64,000 nt of DNA from Halobacillus faecis (GTDB taxonomy: Bacteria; Bacillota; Bacilli; Bacillales; Halobacillaceae). Position numbers and translations under genes: made by a program. The stretch lies in assembly GCF_007991335.1 (NCBI RefSeq), contig NZ_BJYD01000012.1:1-64000 (forward strand). The letters are read 5' to 3'. This document shows, one piece after another, positions 1-8,934 of the stretch (position 1 is the stretch's first letter; the number at the start of each line of letters is the position of its first letter). The notes below the pieces were generated by a model, which ran no database searches, was not told where the DNA came from, and saw only the letters and a list, made by a program, of their open reading frames with translations.

Positions 1-190
1 GCTCTCTTAACGCGACAAGTAATAATATATCATGGCATTTTGAATGACGCAATAGGTTTTTAAAAAAAAGATACATATTTTCAAAGAATGTATCCCCTAT
101 CAGTGGATTCTTCCATAAGAGGGGAGTTTTAAAAGTGTTAGAAGGTAAATCAACTAATAAGGAAAGTTTCTAATAACAGGGATTCCGAGA
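1..190. other. Window edge, no gene seen
   Basis: This AT-rich stretch contains a small hairpin near 69-93 (GATACAT paired with ATGTATC) but no open reading frame with a ribosome-binding site, and no recognisable RNA gene. In Bacillus subtilis an rRNA operon follows bofA at a short distance; none begins inside this edge. Confidence 0.4.
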
Positions 191-228
191 AAAATAAAAA
201 GGACGAAGTATGAAACCTCGCCCTTTTA
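191..228 (-). terminator. Rho-independent terminator of the recR-yaaL-bofA side
   Basis: Read on the minus strand, an imperfect hairpin (AAGGGCGAGG paired with CTTCGTCCTT) is followed by a run of T. It lies directly after the bofA stop codon. Confidence 0.6.
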
Positions 229-489
229 TATAACCCAAAAATGAATAGCTGTTAAAGACAAAACCCCTGGAACCCCTAAGATAACTGATACAATTGCTGT
301 AAAACCATTGATTGGAACATGCAGACCAAATTGAGCTCCGAATAGGTTCACAAAAAACAAGAGAATAACGGCCACAATCAGCCTTGTCATCACTTGTCCC
401 ACAACCTTCAACGGTTTTGCCGGCATACCTATAATGAGTAGTAATGGGATGGCTAGCCCTAATAAGAGAATGACGAGCACCGGATCCAT
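226..489 (-). CDS. bofA: Sigma-K factor processing regulatory protein BofA
   Basis: This 87-residue hydrophobic protein matches the BofA family in size and pattern. The N-terminal half is a membrane segment rich in L, V and I, followed by PLKVVGQVMTRLIVAVILLF and a C-terminal hydrophobic part with VPGVL. In the known family, BofA sits in the outer forespore membrane with SpoIVFA and holds the SpoIVFB protease inactive until the sigma-G signal arrives, so pro-sigma-K is processed at the right time. A run of purines (AAGGGGG) lies six bases before the ATG. It is the last gene of the dnaX-yaaK-recR-yaaL-bofA series, as in B. subtilis. Identification rests on family pattern and conserved position. 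Confidence 0.9.
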   Translation of the reverse strand: MDPVLVILLLGLAIPLLLIIGMPAKPLKVVGQVMTRLIVAVILLFFVNLFGAQFGLHVPINGFTAIVSVILGVPGVLSLTAIHFWVI

Positions 490-560
490 AAAAAACCCCC
501 TTGTCCAAGAAACTGTTCTATCAACAGTCTATGCTTGTAAACAAGAGGGTAGTACATCGA

Positions 561-776
561 TTAAGACAAAGCGTTGATCCCTCTGAACCTCGCTTCTCTT
601 AATAGGTAGAAATACTTCGCTTTGGCGACGGCTAAATCATTTAATCCGTCGTCGCTCGGTTCGATGCTCTGTTCAATGATCGTGTTTAAAGTTTCCCACT
701 CCCGCTTCAATTCTTTAATATGAAGGAGGAGTTCACGATCCATTTCTTTTTTCACTGTTTTTTTTCTGCTGAACAA
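561..776 (-). CDS. yaaL: YaaL family protein (DUF2508)
   Basis: This 71-residue acidic and basic helical protein, ending in a YFYLLREARFR segment, matches the DUF2508/YaaL family. Its function is not established. The start is a TTG preceded by AGGGGGGAG at good spacing. It lies 12 bases after recR and before bofA, exactly as in B. subtilis, which is the main support for the name. There are no membrane segments or cysteines. Context suggests co-transcription with recR, but nothing in the sequence points to a specific biochemical role. Confidence 0.88.
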   Translation of the reverse strand: MFSRKKTVKKEMDRELLLHIKELKREWETLNTIIEQSIEPSDDGLNDLAVAKAKYFYLLREARFRGINALS

Positions 777-788
777 GTCTTCTCCCCC

Positions 789-1385
789 CTAAAGTTCTCT
801 TCGTCCTTCAAGAGCTTTGGACAGGGTTACTTCGTCTGCATATTCAAGATCGCCCCCAACCGGTAGACCATGAGCAATCCTCGTCATGCGAATACCAGAA
901 GGTTTCACGAGACGGGAAATATACATCGCTGTCGCTTCCCCTTCGATGTTCGGGTTCGTTGCGAGAATCAATTCTTCAATTCCCTCATCCTTTAAACGGT
1001 TGATCAGACTTGCTACATTGATATCTTCTGGACCGATGCCATCCATAGGCGAAATCGCGCCGTGAAGTACGTGATACTTCCCACTGAATTCTTTCATTTT
1101 CTCCATAGCAATGACATCTTTAGGATCCTGTACAACACAAATCAACGTTTGGTCTCTTGATTCATCCTGGCAGATGGAGCATGGGTCCTGGTCGGTAATG
1201 TGCCCGCAAATGGAACAGTGAGTAAGTTCTCTCTTAGCATTGACCAGTGATTTGGCAAAGTCGAGGACATCATCCTCTTCCATTTCTAAAACGAAAAAAG
1301 CCAGGCGAACAGCCGTTTTTGGTCCGATTCCTGGCAGTTTCGTAAAACTGTCGATCAGTTTTGATATCGGTTCCGGGTAATACAT
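789..1385 (-). CDS. recR: Recombination mediator protein RecR
   Basis: This is full-length RecR of 198 residues. An N-terminal helix-hairpin-helix region ([14 protein letters not shown]) is followed by a four-cysteine zinc finger (C57, C60, C69, C72) and a Toprim domain with the conserved EGEATAMYI segment. RecR works with RecO (and RecF) to load RecA on SSB-coated single-stranded gaps. A clear AGGAGG precedes the ATG. It follows yaaK by 11 bases, a near-universal pairing in Firmicutes, and dnaX lies further upstream, so this is a replication-repair operon. Nothing is odd about it. Confidence 0.97.
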   Translation of the reverse strand: MYYPEPISKLIDSFTKLPGIGPKTAVRLAFFVLEMEEDDVLDFAKSLVNAKRELTHCSICGHITDQDPCSICQDESRDQTLICVVQDPKDVIAMEKMKEFSGKYHVLHGAISPMDGIGPEDINVASLINRLKDEGIEELILATNPNIEGEATAMYISRLVKPSGIRMTRIAHGLPVGGDLEYADEVTLSKALEGRREL

Positions 1386-1396
1386 GAAAATTCCTC

Positions 1397-1714
1397 CTAG
1401 AACATTCCTCCAGGCATACCTTTCGTGAATTGTCCCATAGTATCATTTGTTTTGTCATCTACTTGCTTCAATACGTCATTCGTAGCTGTGATGATCAAAT
1501 CTTGCAGCATTTCTACATCATCTGGATCCACGACTTCTTCAGCGATAGCTACGTCGGTGATTTCTTTCTTTCCGTTCGCTGTCACTTTTACCATACCGCC
1601 GCCTGCAGAAGATTCGAATGTCATTTCATAAAGCTCTTCTTGAGCCTTCATCATTTTCTTCTGCATTTTTTGCATTTGTTTCATCATGTTATTCATGTTT
1701 CCTCCACCACGCAT
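1397..1714 (-). CDS. yaaK: YbaB/EbfC family nucleoid-associated protein
   Basis: This 105-residue member of the YbaB/EbfC family has a methionine- and glutamine-rich N-terminal coiled coil ([19 protein letters not shown]) and the conserved [15 protein letters not shown] strand region. Family members are dimeric DNA-binding proteins of the nucleoid; the precise role in Bacillaceae is unclear. I chose the first ATG because B. subtilis YaaK also begins MRGG and an AAGGAGG lies nine bases upstream; an internal ATG six codons later also has a purine-rich site. It sits between dnaX and recR. Confidence 0.95.
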   Translation of the reverse strand: MRGGGNMNNMMKQMQKMQKKMMKAQEELYEMTFESSAGGGMVKVTANGKKEITDVAIAEEVVDPDDVEMLQDLIITATNDVLKQVDDKTNDTMGQFTKGMPGGMF

Positions 1715-1739
1715 GGAGCATTCCTCCTTTAAATAGCTG

Positions 1740-3467
1740 TTAATCTTGTACTTCTATCAAATCATCTCCGACCAATTTCCGGGCTTCTGAAACTAAAGGG
1801 TCCTCTCCACCCGTTTGGGATGGGGACGTTTCACTTTCTTCTCCTTCTACTCCAGTCCCACCGTCAGATGATTGTTTCTGTTTTCGGACGAATTCTTCCC
1901 TGATCTCCTGCCAGTTTGGTTCAGGGATCGGTATAATCGTCATCGGTTTGCCAATAAATTCAGTAAGCAATGGTTCAATTGTCTTCTGATGTTCCAATGC
2001 CAATGAACAATGGATATCATACCGGAAGGCAAGCACCAGTGCCTTAGAAGAGGCAGCCCTCGGCTTACTATTCAAGAGCGTTGCATGTGCCGGGGCATTC
2101 GTCCGCTTTAAAGCTTCCATGAAGTCCGCCCAGCGTCCCTGAACGTTCTTAATGTCTTCCTTAGACGCTTCGTTCAACACTTGGCGAATACGTTCATAGG
2201 GAACATTATACCCTTTTTTCCCTGATTTTGCAGGAGCCCGCTTTTTCGGCGCGGATTGTGGTTGCGCCGTTGCACTGACTCCTTTTTCTTTCAGGGCGGC
2301 CAGCTCTTTTTCAAGGCCTTCAATCTTTCTAGCCAGCTGATCCACCGCTTCTGACTGCACAGGCTGTCCTTGGGCAGGTCGCGCCTGGACTTCCACCATA
2401 TTAAGCATGGCGATTTCAATGAAAACTTTCGGGCTCGTCGTCCATTTCATTTCCTGCTGACAACGGTTCAACTCGCGGATGGCTTGCTGAATCCAAACGG
2501 GGGACAAATCACCTGATAAACGTTTGAAACCTTCATCAGGAATCGCCCTTTCCAAATTATGCTCAAGGTCCGGGGCACTTTGGAATAAAAGCAGGTCTCT
2601 CAAATAATAAATCAGGTCGAAAACAAAACGGCCAGGATCTTTCCCTTGTTGAATCAAGTCATCCACCGCTTCGAGGGCTGCCCTTGCATCCTGACTGTGA
2701 AGCGACTCCAAAACCGCTGTTAATTTACTTTGAGAAACCGAACCCGTAACGGCCAGAACGTCTTCAATCGTCACTTCATCTTCACTGTAGGAAATCGCCT
2801 GATCAAGAAGACTCAACGCATCACGCATTCCACCTTCTGCTGTTAGCGCTACAATCTCCAGCGCTTCTCTAGCAATAGCAATCTCTTCAACCGATGTGAT
2901 TTTTTCCATTCGCTCTACCATCGCTTTTTGCGAAATCCGCTTAAAGTCAAATCGTTGACATCTGGATATAATCGTTAACGGAATTTTATGAGGCTCTGTT
3001 GTTGCAAGTATAAATATGACATGTTTTGGTGGTTCTTCCAACGTTTTCAGTAAAGCGTTGAAAGCCCCCATAGAAAGCATATGAACCTCATCGATGATGT
3101 ACACTTTGTAAGGCACTGCACTGGGAGCATATTTAACCTTGTCCCGGATCTCCCTGATTTGCTCGACGCCATTGTTTGAAGCCGCGTCAATTTCAATGAC
3201 ATCTGAAATCGATCCATCCTGAATTCCAAGACAAGCATCACACTCGTTACACGGTTCCTTTACAGGGGAACGCTCGCAGTTGATGGCTTTGGCGAAAATT
3301 TTGGCAGCACTCGTTTTCCCTGTCCCCCTCGGGCCAGAGAATAAATACGCATGCGAAAATTTATTCTGCTCAATCGCATTCTGCAGTGTCCGTGTAATAT
3401 GCGTTTGTCCGACGACTCCTTCAAAATTTCGCGGGCGCCATACGCGATATAAAGCCTGATAGCTCAT
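1740..3467 (-). CDS. dnaX: DNA polymerase III subunit gamma/tau
   Basis: This 575-residue clamp-loader ATPase carries the Walker A motif GPRGTGKTS (45-53), four zinc cysteines (C64, C73, C76, C79), the DEVHML Walker B box and the sensor ISRCQRF. A lysine/alanine-rich linker near residues 400-420 leads to the C-terminal tau part that contacts the polymerase. It loads the DnaN clamp, which is encoded in this same window. The length is close to B. subtilis DnaX. I see no obvious slippery site producing a separate gamma form, but short A runs occur in the linker. It is the first gene of the dnaX-bofA series, downstream of the SRP RNA terminator. Confidence 0.98.
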   Translation of the reverse strand: MSYQALYRVWRPRNFEGVVGQTHITRTLQNAIEQNKFSHAYLFSGPRGTGKTSAAKIFAKAINCERSPVKEPCNECDACLGIQDGSISDVIEIDAASNNGVEQIREIRDKVKYAPSAVPYKVYIIDEVHMLSMGAFNALLKTLEEPPKHVIFILATTEPHKIPLTIISRCQRFDFKRISQKAMVERMEKITSVEEIAIAREALEIVALTAEGGMRDALSLLDQAISYSEDEVTIEDVLAVTGSVSQSKLTAVLESLHSQDARAALEAVDDLIQQGKDPGRFVFDLIYYLRDLLLFQSAPDLEHNLERAIPDEGFKRLSGDLSPVWIQQAIRELNRCQQEMKWTTSPKVFIEIAMLNMVEVQARPAQGQPVQSEAVDQLARKIEGLEKELAALKEKGVSATAQPQSAPKKRAPAKSGKKGYNVPYERIRQVLNEASKEDIKNVQGRWADFMEALKRTNAPAHATLLNSKPRAASSKALVLAFRYDIHCSLALEHQKTIEPLLTEFIGKPMTIIPIPEPNWQEIREEFVRKQKQSSDGGTGVEGEESETSPSQTGGEDPLVSEARKLVGDDLIEVQD

Positions 3468-3545
3468 AAAACCGTTCTCCCTTTATAGTCTCTACCTCAT
3501 TATACCTGATTCAAGGTTATGATGTGAACCTTCGAAAATAGGTAT

Positions 3546-3583
3546 AAAAAAAGAGCTGTTATGAATGGATCATAACAGCTCTT
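3546..3583 (-). terminator. Terminator after the SRP RNA
   Basis: On the minus strand a perfect stem (AAGAGCTGTTATG with CATAACAGCTCTT) with a seven-base loop precedes a T run. It ends the SRP RNA transcript and separates it from dnaX. Confidence 0.9.
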
Positions 3584-3595
3584 TGTGGTTGCTTA

Positions 3596-3873
3596 TGTAA
3601 TGCCGTGCACCCATCTTCGATGATGTGGCCCTAAGCGTTACTTATGGTTGTGGCTCGACCCAGGCACTCCCACGGCACACGGGAGAGACAGCTTACTGCT
3701 GCTTCCTTCCGGACCTGACAGGATTCACTGGTTCCCGTTGCGCAGGACCTGGGTGTCAACACCACTCACATAAGGCAGACCTTAAGGCCGCACCACCTCG
3801 GATGGGGATTCGGCCTCGCTATAGCGGATTGCGAGTACAGGGCACCGCTACCTCCCCGCTTATCACGGCATTA
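3596..3873 (-). ncRNA. scr: Signal recognition particle RNA, large Bacillus type
   Basis: Read on the minus strand, the RNA starts near TGCCGTGATAAGCGGGGAG and contains the highly conserved SRP domain IV core GGTCCGGAAGGAAGCAGC around 3695-3715, with the GGAA loop. Its ends pair (TGCCGTG with CACGGCA), giving an RNA of about 275 nt. This is the long Firmicute form with an Alu domain, about 271 nt in B. subtilis. It binds Ffh and HBsu in co-translational targeting. The location between tadA and dnaX is conserved. The exact ends are estimated from the terminal pairing. Confidence 0.95.
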
Positions 3874-3918
3874 ACAAGTATAGCGAGTTTTAGAGAAAAA
3901 TGCAATGATAAAACACTG

Positions 3919-4452
<534 letters not shown>

Positions 4453-4482
4453 TTATTAAAGATGAGAAAGGAGCGAATCCAT

Positions 4483-5769
4483 ATGCAAATTCACGTCGTT
4501 CAAGAAGGAGACTCAGTATTCTCCATTGCTGGTCTCTATGATAGTACGCCAAATGCCATTATTGAGGCAAATGAGCTGGAGACCCCGGGTGACCTTGTCA
4601 TCGGTCAGGCTCTTGTTATACCGATTGTCGGCCAATTTTATTTTGTCCAGCAAGGGGACAGCTTATATTCCATTGCTCAAAAGTTCAATACCACGGCTGA
4701 AAAGCTGGCCCAGGTAAACGGACTTCAAGTCGGGGCTCCTCTTTCCGTTGGGTTACGTCTCTACATCCCCGATGAACCACCGCGTCCGATTACAGCGAAT
4801 GCCTACATCGAGCCCTACGGCGGGGAAGTATCCGACACACTTCGCGCCTCAGCTGAAAATAGAGCGGGGTCGCTGACCTACCTGGCGCCGTTCAGTTATG
4901 AAATCCAGGAAGACGCTTCGTTAAAAGCCCCGCCGCTTGATAATTTCAAGGAAATTGCTCAACAAAACGATACCGCTCTTATGATGGTTGTCACAAACCT
5001 TGCCGAAGATGGATTCAATGCTGAATTAGGTAGAAAAATCCTATCTGATGAAGCTCTTCAAGATAAACTGCTCGACAACATCATTCAAACGACTAAACAA
5101 GTAGGTTTTCAAGACGTCCACTTTGATATGGAGTTTCTCCCTCCTGAAATGAAAGAGAACTATAACCAGTTTTTGAGGAAAGCGAAAAAGCGATTGGCAG
5201 CAAAGGGGCTACTCATATCAACCGCTCTTGCTCCTAAAACAAGCGCCGATCAAAAAGGAGCTTGGTACGAAGCCCATGACTATAAAACCCACGGAGAGAT
5301 TGTAGACTTCGTTGTATTAATGACTTATGAATGGGGATACAGCGGCGGCCCTCCACGTGCCGTAGCTCCAATCGGTCCCGTGACAGACGTGGTTGATTAT
5401 GCGTTGACAGAAATGCCTGCAGAAAAGATTCTTCTCGGTCAAAACTTATATGGGTATGACTGGACCCTTCCTTATGAACCAGGTGGAGAATTTGCAAAGG
5501 CAATCAGCCCACAGCAAGCGATTCAAATTGCGAGAGAGAACAATGTTCCGATTTCCTATGATCAAAAAGAGCAGGCCCCTTACTTCACTTATATGGATGA
5601 TGCAGGAAAGAAACACGAAGTGTGGTTTGAAGATGCCCGATCGATTCAACGAAAGTTCGACTTAATAAAAGATCGTGGCCTTCTTGGCATCAGTTACTGG
5701 AAACTAGGTCTTTCCTTCCCTCAAAACTGGGTGTTGCTCGATGGGCAATTCAGTATTGATAAGAAATAA
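4483..5769 (+). CDS. yaaH: Spore cortex-lytic glycoside hydrolase YaaH/SleL (LysM-GH18)
   Basis: This 428-residue protein has two N-terminal LysM domains (roughly 1-47 and 48-96; HVVQEGDSVFSIA and FVQQGDSLYSIA) and a GH18 domain with the catalytic-box segment FDMEFLPPE. In the YaaH/SleL family it is an N-acetylglucosaminidase acting on spore cortex fragments during germination. The start at 4483 has AAAGGAG eight bases upstream; the longer open frame would run into the tadA leader. The length equals B. subtilis YaaH (427). It has no signal peptide, as usual for inner-coat spore proteins made in the mother cell. Sigma-E control is expected from the family and was not checked here. Confidence 0.94.
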   Translation: MQIHVVQEGDSVFSIAGLYDSTPNAIIEANELETPGDLVIGQALVIPIVGQFYFVQQGDSLYSIAQKFNTTAEKLAQVNGLQVGAPLSVGLRLYIPDEPPRPITANAYIEPYGGEVSDTLRASAENRAGSLTYLAPFSYEIQEDASLKAPPLDNFKEIAQQNDTALMMVVTNLAEDGFNAELGRKILSDEALQDKLLDNIIQTTKQVGFQDVHFDMEFLPPEMKENYNQFLRKAKKRLAAKGLLISTALAPKTSADQKGAWYEAHDYKTHGEIVDFVVLMTYEWGYSGGPPRAVAPIGPVTDVVDYALTEMPAEKILLGQNLYGYDWTLPYEPGGEFAKAISPQQAIQIARENNVPISYDQKEQAPYFTYMDDAGKKHEVWFEDARSIQRKFDLIKDRGLLGISYWKLGLSFPQNWVLLDGQFSIDKK

Positions 5770-5811
5770 AGAGATGCTCCTTGCCTGCAAACAATCAGGC
5801 AAAACATTAAA

Positions 5812-5853
5812 CAGTCGCTTACACTTTTGAAAATGTAAGTGACTATTCTTTTT
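5812..5853 (+). terminator. Terminator after yaaH
   Basis: The stem AGTCGCTTACA pairs with TGTAAGTGACT, with wobble pairs, and is followed by ATTCTTTTTT. It overlaps the last codon of the convergent DUF3891 gene. Confidence 0.75.
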
Positions 5854-6610
5854 TCACAAAAGTAACGACGTGGGTTTGAACCTCTGTATCGTGAAACGCC
5901 TGAGATAGACCTTTTTCTTCAATTTCCCTTTTTAAAACTGGACGGTAGGGAACCTCTATGCTGAATGGCTTTTCAAATGGAAAAGGATAAACGGAAACTT
6001 TCTCTTTATCCACCCAATGGGCATTCATGCCACTTGGGGCAAAATCAAAGGACTGTCTAAATCCGTTTTTAAACCATGGAACTTCTTCTTCCTTGGGTGT
6101 TCCAGGTTCCTGCATGCATACATAAAGAGACAAATCATCACAAAATTGCAGCCGGCGAAAATGAAGGTCATAGATATCATAGGGTATGTCCATTTCCATT
6201 GATTCGAAAAGATCCTGCTGACGTGTTTTTTCTTCAGCTAAGAACGTCTGTACAGTAGGATTCTTGTCATCTTTAGAAAAGAACGACGCGTAGTGCATAC
6301 TGCAAAGCATACCAGCATACAAGGAGCGGGCAGCTACCTCTTCAATTCCGCGTTGGTAGGCCTGCAGTTTTTTCTCTAACGGATAATCGACGAACGTATA
6401 AGGGCGCTGCTTTTCTTCATTCCATTCAGGATGATCATCCAGTGGAATCCAGGCTCTATCGTGCTGCTGAATCGCCCAATCTGCTTCTTCTCTCAATTTT
6501 GAGCGCAACAAAAAATTATTTTTCCAATGAGCAACGATTCGGGCTGAAATTTTGGCATGCTCATGCTGAGGAATCATGTGAAAATATTGTTCTTTCTCAA
6601 TGACAATCAT
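5843..6610 (-). CDS. DUF3891 family protein
   Basis: This 255-residue soluble protein begins MIVIEKEQYFHMIPQHEHAK and contains paired histidine and acidic residues typical of DUF3891, a family of unknown function. I recognise the family by its N-terminal pattern (two-strand start, QHEHAKIS, and WAIQQHDRAW further on). The conserved histidines may bind a metal, but that is inference. The start was set by AAGGAGGAGG eight bases before the ATG at 6610. It is monocistronic, convergent with yaaH, and followed upstream by a repeat-bearing gap. There is no signal peptide or membrane span. Confidence 0.75.
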   Translation of the reverse strand: MIVIEKEQYFHMIPQHEHAKISARIVAHWKNNFLLRSKLREEADWAIQQHDRAWIPLDDHPEWNEEKQRPYTFVDYPLEKKLQAYQRGIEEVAARSLYAGMLCSMHYASFFSKDDKNPTVQTFLAEEKTRQQDLFESMEMDIPYDIYDLHFRRLQFCDDLSLYVCMQEPGTPKEEEVPWFKNGFRQSFDFAPSGMNAHWVDKEKVSVYPFPFEKPFSIEVPYRPVLKREIEEKGLSQAFHDTEVQTHVVTFVKKE

Positions 6611-6744
6611 CGTTTGGTCCTCCTCCTTCAATACGTATGCATGTATGTAATATAGAACGATCTATGATCTTCCTTTCATTATATAGGAACTTTCTTCTCC
6701 TCTCTACAATAGGAGGTTACAAAATTGGTACTGTTTTGGTAAAC

Positions 6745-6915
6745 GTTTTTTAACAATTTGGCAGGATTGTGTAAGACTCAATTTTGAGATGTTTATTGAG
6801 TGGATGGGGCGGAGGGGAATGACTCGCTTTCCAACCACCCCTGACGCTCAATATGACAAACGAACCCCAGTCATCTCGAAACTGGGCCTTCAAGAATAGG
6901 GAGCTTATGTATAAT
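6745..6915. repeat. Dispersed intergenic inverted repeat, copy 1
   Basis: The left part reads GGCAGGATTGTGTAAGACTC then TTTTGAGATG; the right part reads CATCTCGAAACTGGGCCTTC and AGAATAGGGAGCTTAT. Copies with the same terminal words occur near 14.53, 14.87, 43.04 and 61.0 kb. The centre holds CTCGCTTTCC and GCGGAGGGGAATG. It encodes no protein. This fills the gap between DUF3891 and the PfpI gene. Confidence 0.7.
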
Positions 6916-6939
6916 CAGACGGTTGATTTATTGAGACGA

Positions 6940-6976
6940 AGAAAAAGGCCATGTGGGAGTTCCCTCATGGCCTTTC
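6940..6976 (-). terminator. Terminator of the PfpI gene
   Basis: On the minus strand AAAGGCCATGAGGGA pairs with the CACATGGCCTTT side and is followed by TTCTTCG. It sits just after the stop codon. Confidence 0.8.
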
Positions 6977-6982
6977 TGGTGT

Positions 6983-7495
6983 TTATTTCAAGAGTTTTAA
7001 TGCTTCGCGGTTAAAGGCTGGAATGTCATCGGGCTGGCGGCTTGTGACCAGCTGATTCTGACAAACGACAACTTCTTTATCCTCATAGTTGACGCCTGCA
7101 TATTCCATATCAACGGAAATGGATTTGAACCCGGTCGCTGTGCGCCCTTCAAGAGTTTTAGCCGTAATCAATAGTTGTGGGCCATGGCAGATTGCGAATA
7201 CAGGTTTCTTTTCATCCATAAAATGTTTCGCAAAGGAAACGAATTTCTCATCCCCACGCAGAATATCAGGTGAAAAACCACCAGGGATAAACAAAGCATC
7301 AAAGTCTTCTGGTTTCACGTCATCGATGGATGTATCAATCTTAACGGAAGCTTCTCCCTGTTTTCCTTCTACTTCTTTGCCTGCTTCCCATTCAATGGTC
7401 GTAACTTCGTGGCCTTCGTTTGAGAACGCTTCTGCCGGTTGTGTATATTCTACATCTTCAAACATGGACGTCATGACACAAGCAATCTTACTCAT
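6983..7495 (-). CDS. DJ-1/PfpI/YajL family protein (class I GATase-like)
   Basis: This 170-residue protein of the DJ-1/PfpI superfamily has the nucleophile-elbow motif AICHGPQLL with the reactive cysteine, and FIPGGFSPD with the conserved glycine turn. Family members are protein/nucleotide deglycases or general stress proteins (GSP18 type). The start was set at the inner ATG (MSKIACVMTS) because AAGGAG lies about eleven bases upstream; the upstream extension lacks a site. It is a single gene with its own terminator. Substrate is not predictable from sequence alone. Confidence 0.9.
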   Translation of the reverse strand: MSKIACVMTSMFEDVEYTQPAEAFSNEGHEVTTIEWEAGKEVEGKQGEASVKIDTSIDDVKPEDFDALFIPGGFSPDILRGDEKFVSFAKHFMDEKKPVFAICHGPQLLITAKTLEGRTATGFKSISVDMEYAGVNYEDKEVVVCQNQLVTSRQPDDIPAFNREALKLLK

Positions 7496-7581
7496 ATCTA
7501 CATCATCTCCTTGAATGTATGGGTTGAATTTAAACACATAGGATATCTTCCCCCGTGAGATGATTTCAAACCACTTTATGG

Positions 7582-8904
7582 TTATTTGAACTCTTTCATA
7601 GAAAACTGCTGGAAAGTTGTGTCCGATTGATTCCTATACAATTCTCTCCCTGCAATTGTGTTGATGATATGGACATTCCGGTGGACGGATAATCCTAAGT
7701 TTGTAGCTCCTGCTCCATGTGAGTGGACGAGGTTGGTCAACGTAAAGAAGTGATGGTTACGATCATCGTTGAAAAGGAGTTGATAATCACGTGATACTTT
7801 ATACATCCCTTCCTCTTCCCATTCAATTTGATCTTTGAATCGGGTTGAGAACCAGTCAGGAAAATGAGGTTTATACCCTGTGGCCAGCACAACTTTATCT
7901 GTAGGATACGTGTACTCGACTTCTTCCTGCCACTGTTTACATTGCAGGTGATACCTTCCGTCCTCTTTCGCCTCAATCCCTGTAATTTCAGTCATCGGTT
8001 GAATAAGAACACGACTATCCTTCATACCGGCTGTGCGATGGTAAAGCTTTGTATAAAGTCTTGTAAGTGTATCAGGGTCAATCCCTTTCCTTAGAGGGCC
8101 AAGCGTATCGAGGGCATCCTTCCGTTGATGAAGACTAAGGGCGTGAAAATAGTCCACGAATTCTGGTGTGAACATTTCCTGCGCAAACTTAGCCGTGTCC
8201 AATTGAAAAAGCCCACCGGATCTCGTAAATAGGCTTAATTTCATATCTGACTGTCTGTCTTGCTCTTCTAATAAATCAAGGAATACTTCTAAAGCACTCT
8301 GACCCGAACCGACAATGGTCACATGTTTTGATTTCAGTAAATGATCTTTTTCGAAAAGGTAGCGGCTCGTATGCATCACATCTTCGTTAGGTAACCGGTC
8401 CATTCCGTCTAAAATCAACGGTTCGCTCCCAGTCCCCATGACAATGTGCTTGGCTTGATAATATTTTTTCTCACCCGTTGCTGTTTCTTTGACCACCACT
8501 TCATAATGGGGGACATCCTCATCTTTATGGTCCATCACGTCAACGACGGTATGGCCGAAAAACAGACCATCTAGCTGCTTGGCCACCCACTGCATATAGT
8601 GATTGTATTCTTGACGCGGAATTTCAAAATGACGATGGAAGAAGAAAGGGAACATCCGGTCATGCTCATGTAAATAATTCATAAAGGTATAAGGGCTTTT
8701 CGGGTCCGCAAACGAAACAAGATCTGCTAAAAAAGGAACCTGCAGATCCATCGTTTCAATAAGCATACCTGGATGCCAGATAAACTCAGGGGTCTTGTCA
8801 AAAAAGACAGCATCCAACTCTTGCGTTTGATCAAGTAATGCGGCCATTCCTAAATTATAAGGACCGATTCCGATCCCAATGACATCATATATTTTATTTT
8901 CCAT
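7582..8904 (-). CDS. Lysine/ornithine N-monooxygenase (SidA/IucD/PvdA family)
   Basis: This 440-residue flavoprotein has an N-terminal FAD-binding GIGIGPYNLGMAALL, a central NADPH-binding GSGQSALEVFLDLL and the C-terminal ATGYKPHFPDW motif. The family N-hydroxylates L-lysine or L-ornithine, the first step of hydroxamate siderophore synthesis. The start was moved to the ATG at 8904 because AAGGAAG lies seven bases before it. No siderophore synthetase (IucA/IucC or NRPS) or uptake gene is in the window, so it is an orphan here. It follows the NCS2 permease gene by 30 bases on the same strand and may be co-transcribed with it. Confidence 0.9.
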   Translation of the reverse strand: MENKIYDVIGIGIGPYNLGMAALLDQTQELDAVFFDKTPEFIWHPGMLIETMDLQVPFLADLVSFADPKSPYTFMNYLHEHDRMFPFFFHRHFEIPRQEYNHYMQWVAKQLDGLFFGHTVVDVMDHKDEDVPHYEVVVKETATGEKKYYQAKHIVMGTGSEPLILDGMDRLPNEDVMHTSRYLFEKDHLLKSKHVTIVGSGQSALEVFLDLLEEQDRQSDMKLSLFTRSGGLFQLDTAKFAQEMFTPEFVDYFHALSLHQRKDALDTLGPLRKGIDPDTLTRLYTKLYHRTAGMKDSRVLIQPMTEITGIEAKEDGRYHLQCKQWQEEVEYTYPTDKVVLATGYKPHFPDWFSTRFKDQIEWEEEGMYKVSRDYQLLFNDDRNHHFFTLTNLVHSHGAGATNLGLSVHRNVHIINTIAGRELYRNQSDTTFQQFSMKEFK

Positions 8905-8934
8905 TCCATCACTTCCTTGTACCATCACTTTTCC

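Noticed and set aside
6730-6750. cre-like TTGGTAAACGTTTTTTA upstream of DUF3891
   Set aside because: The core AAACGTTT is present but the flanks miss two or more consensus bases, and it lies over 100 bases from the start.
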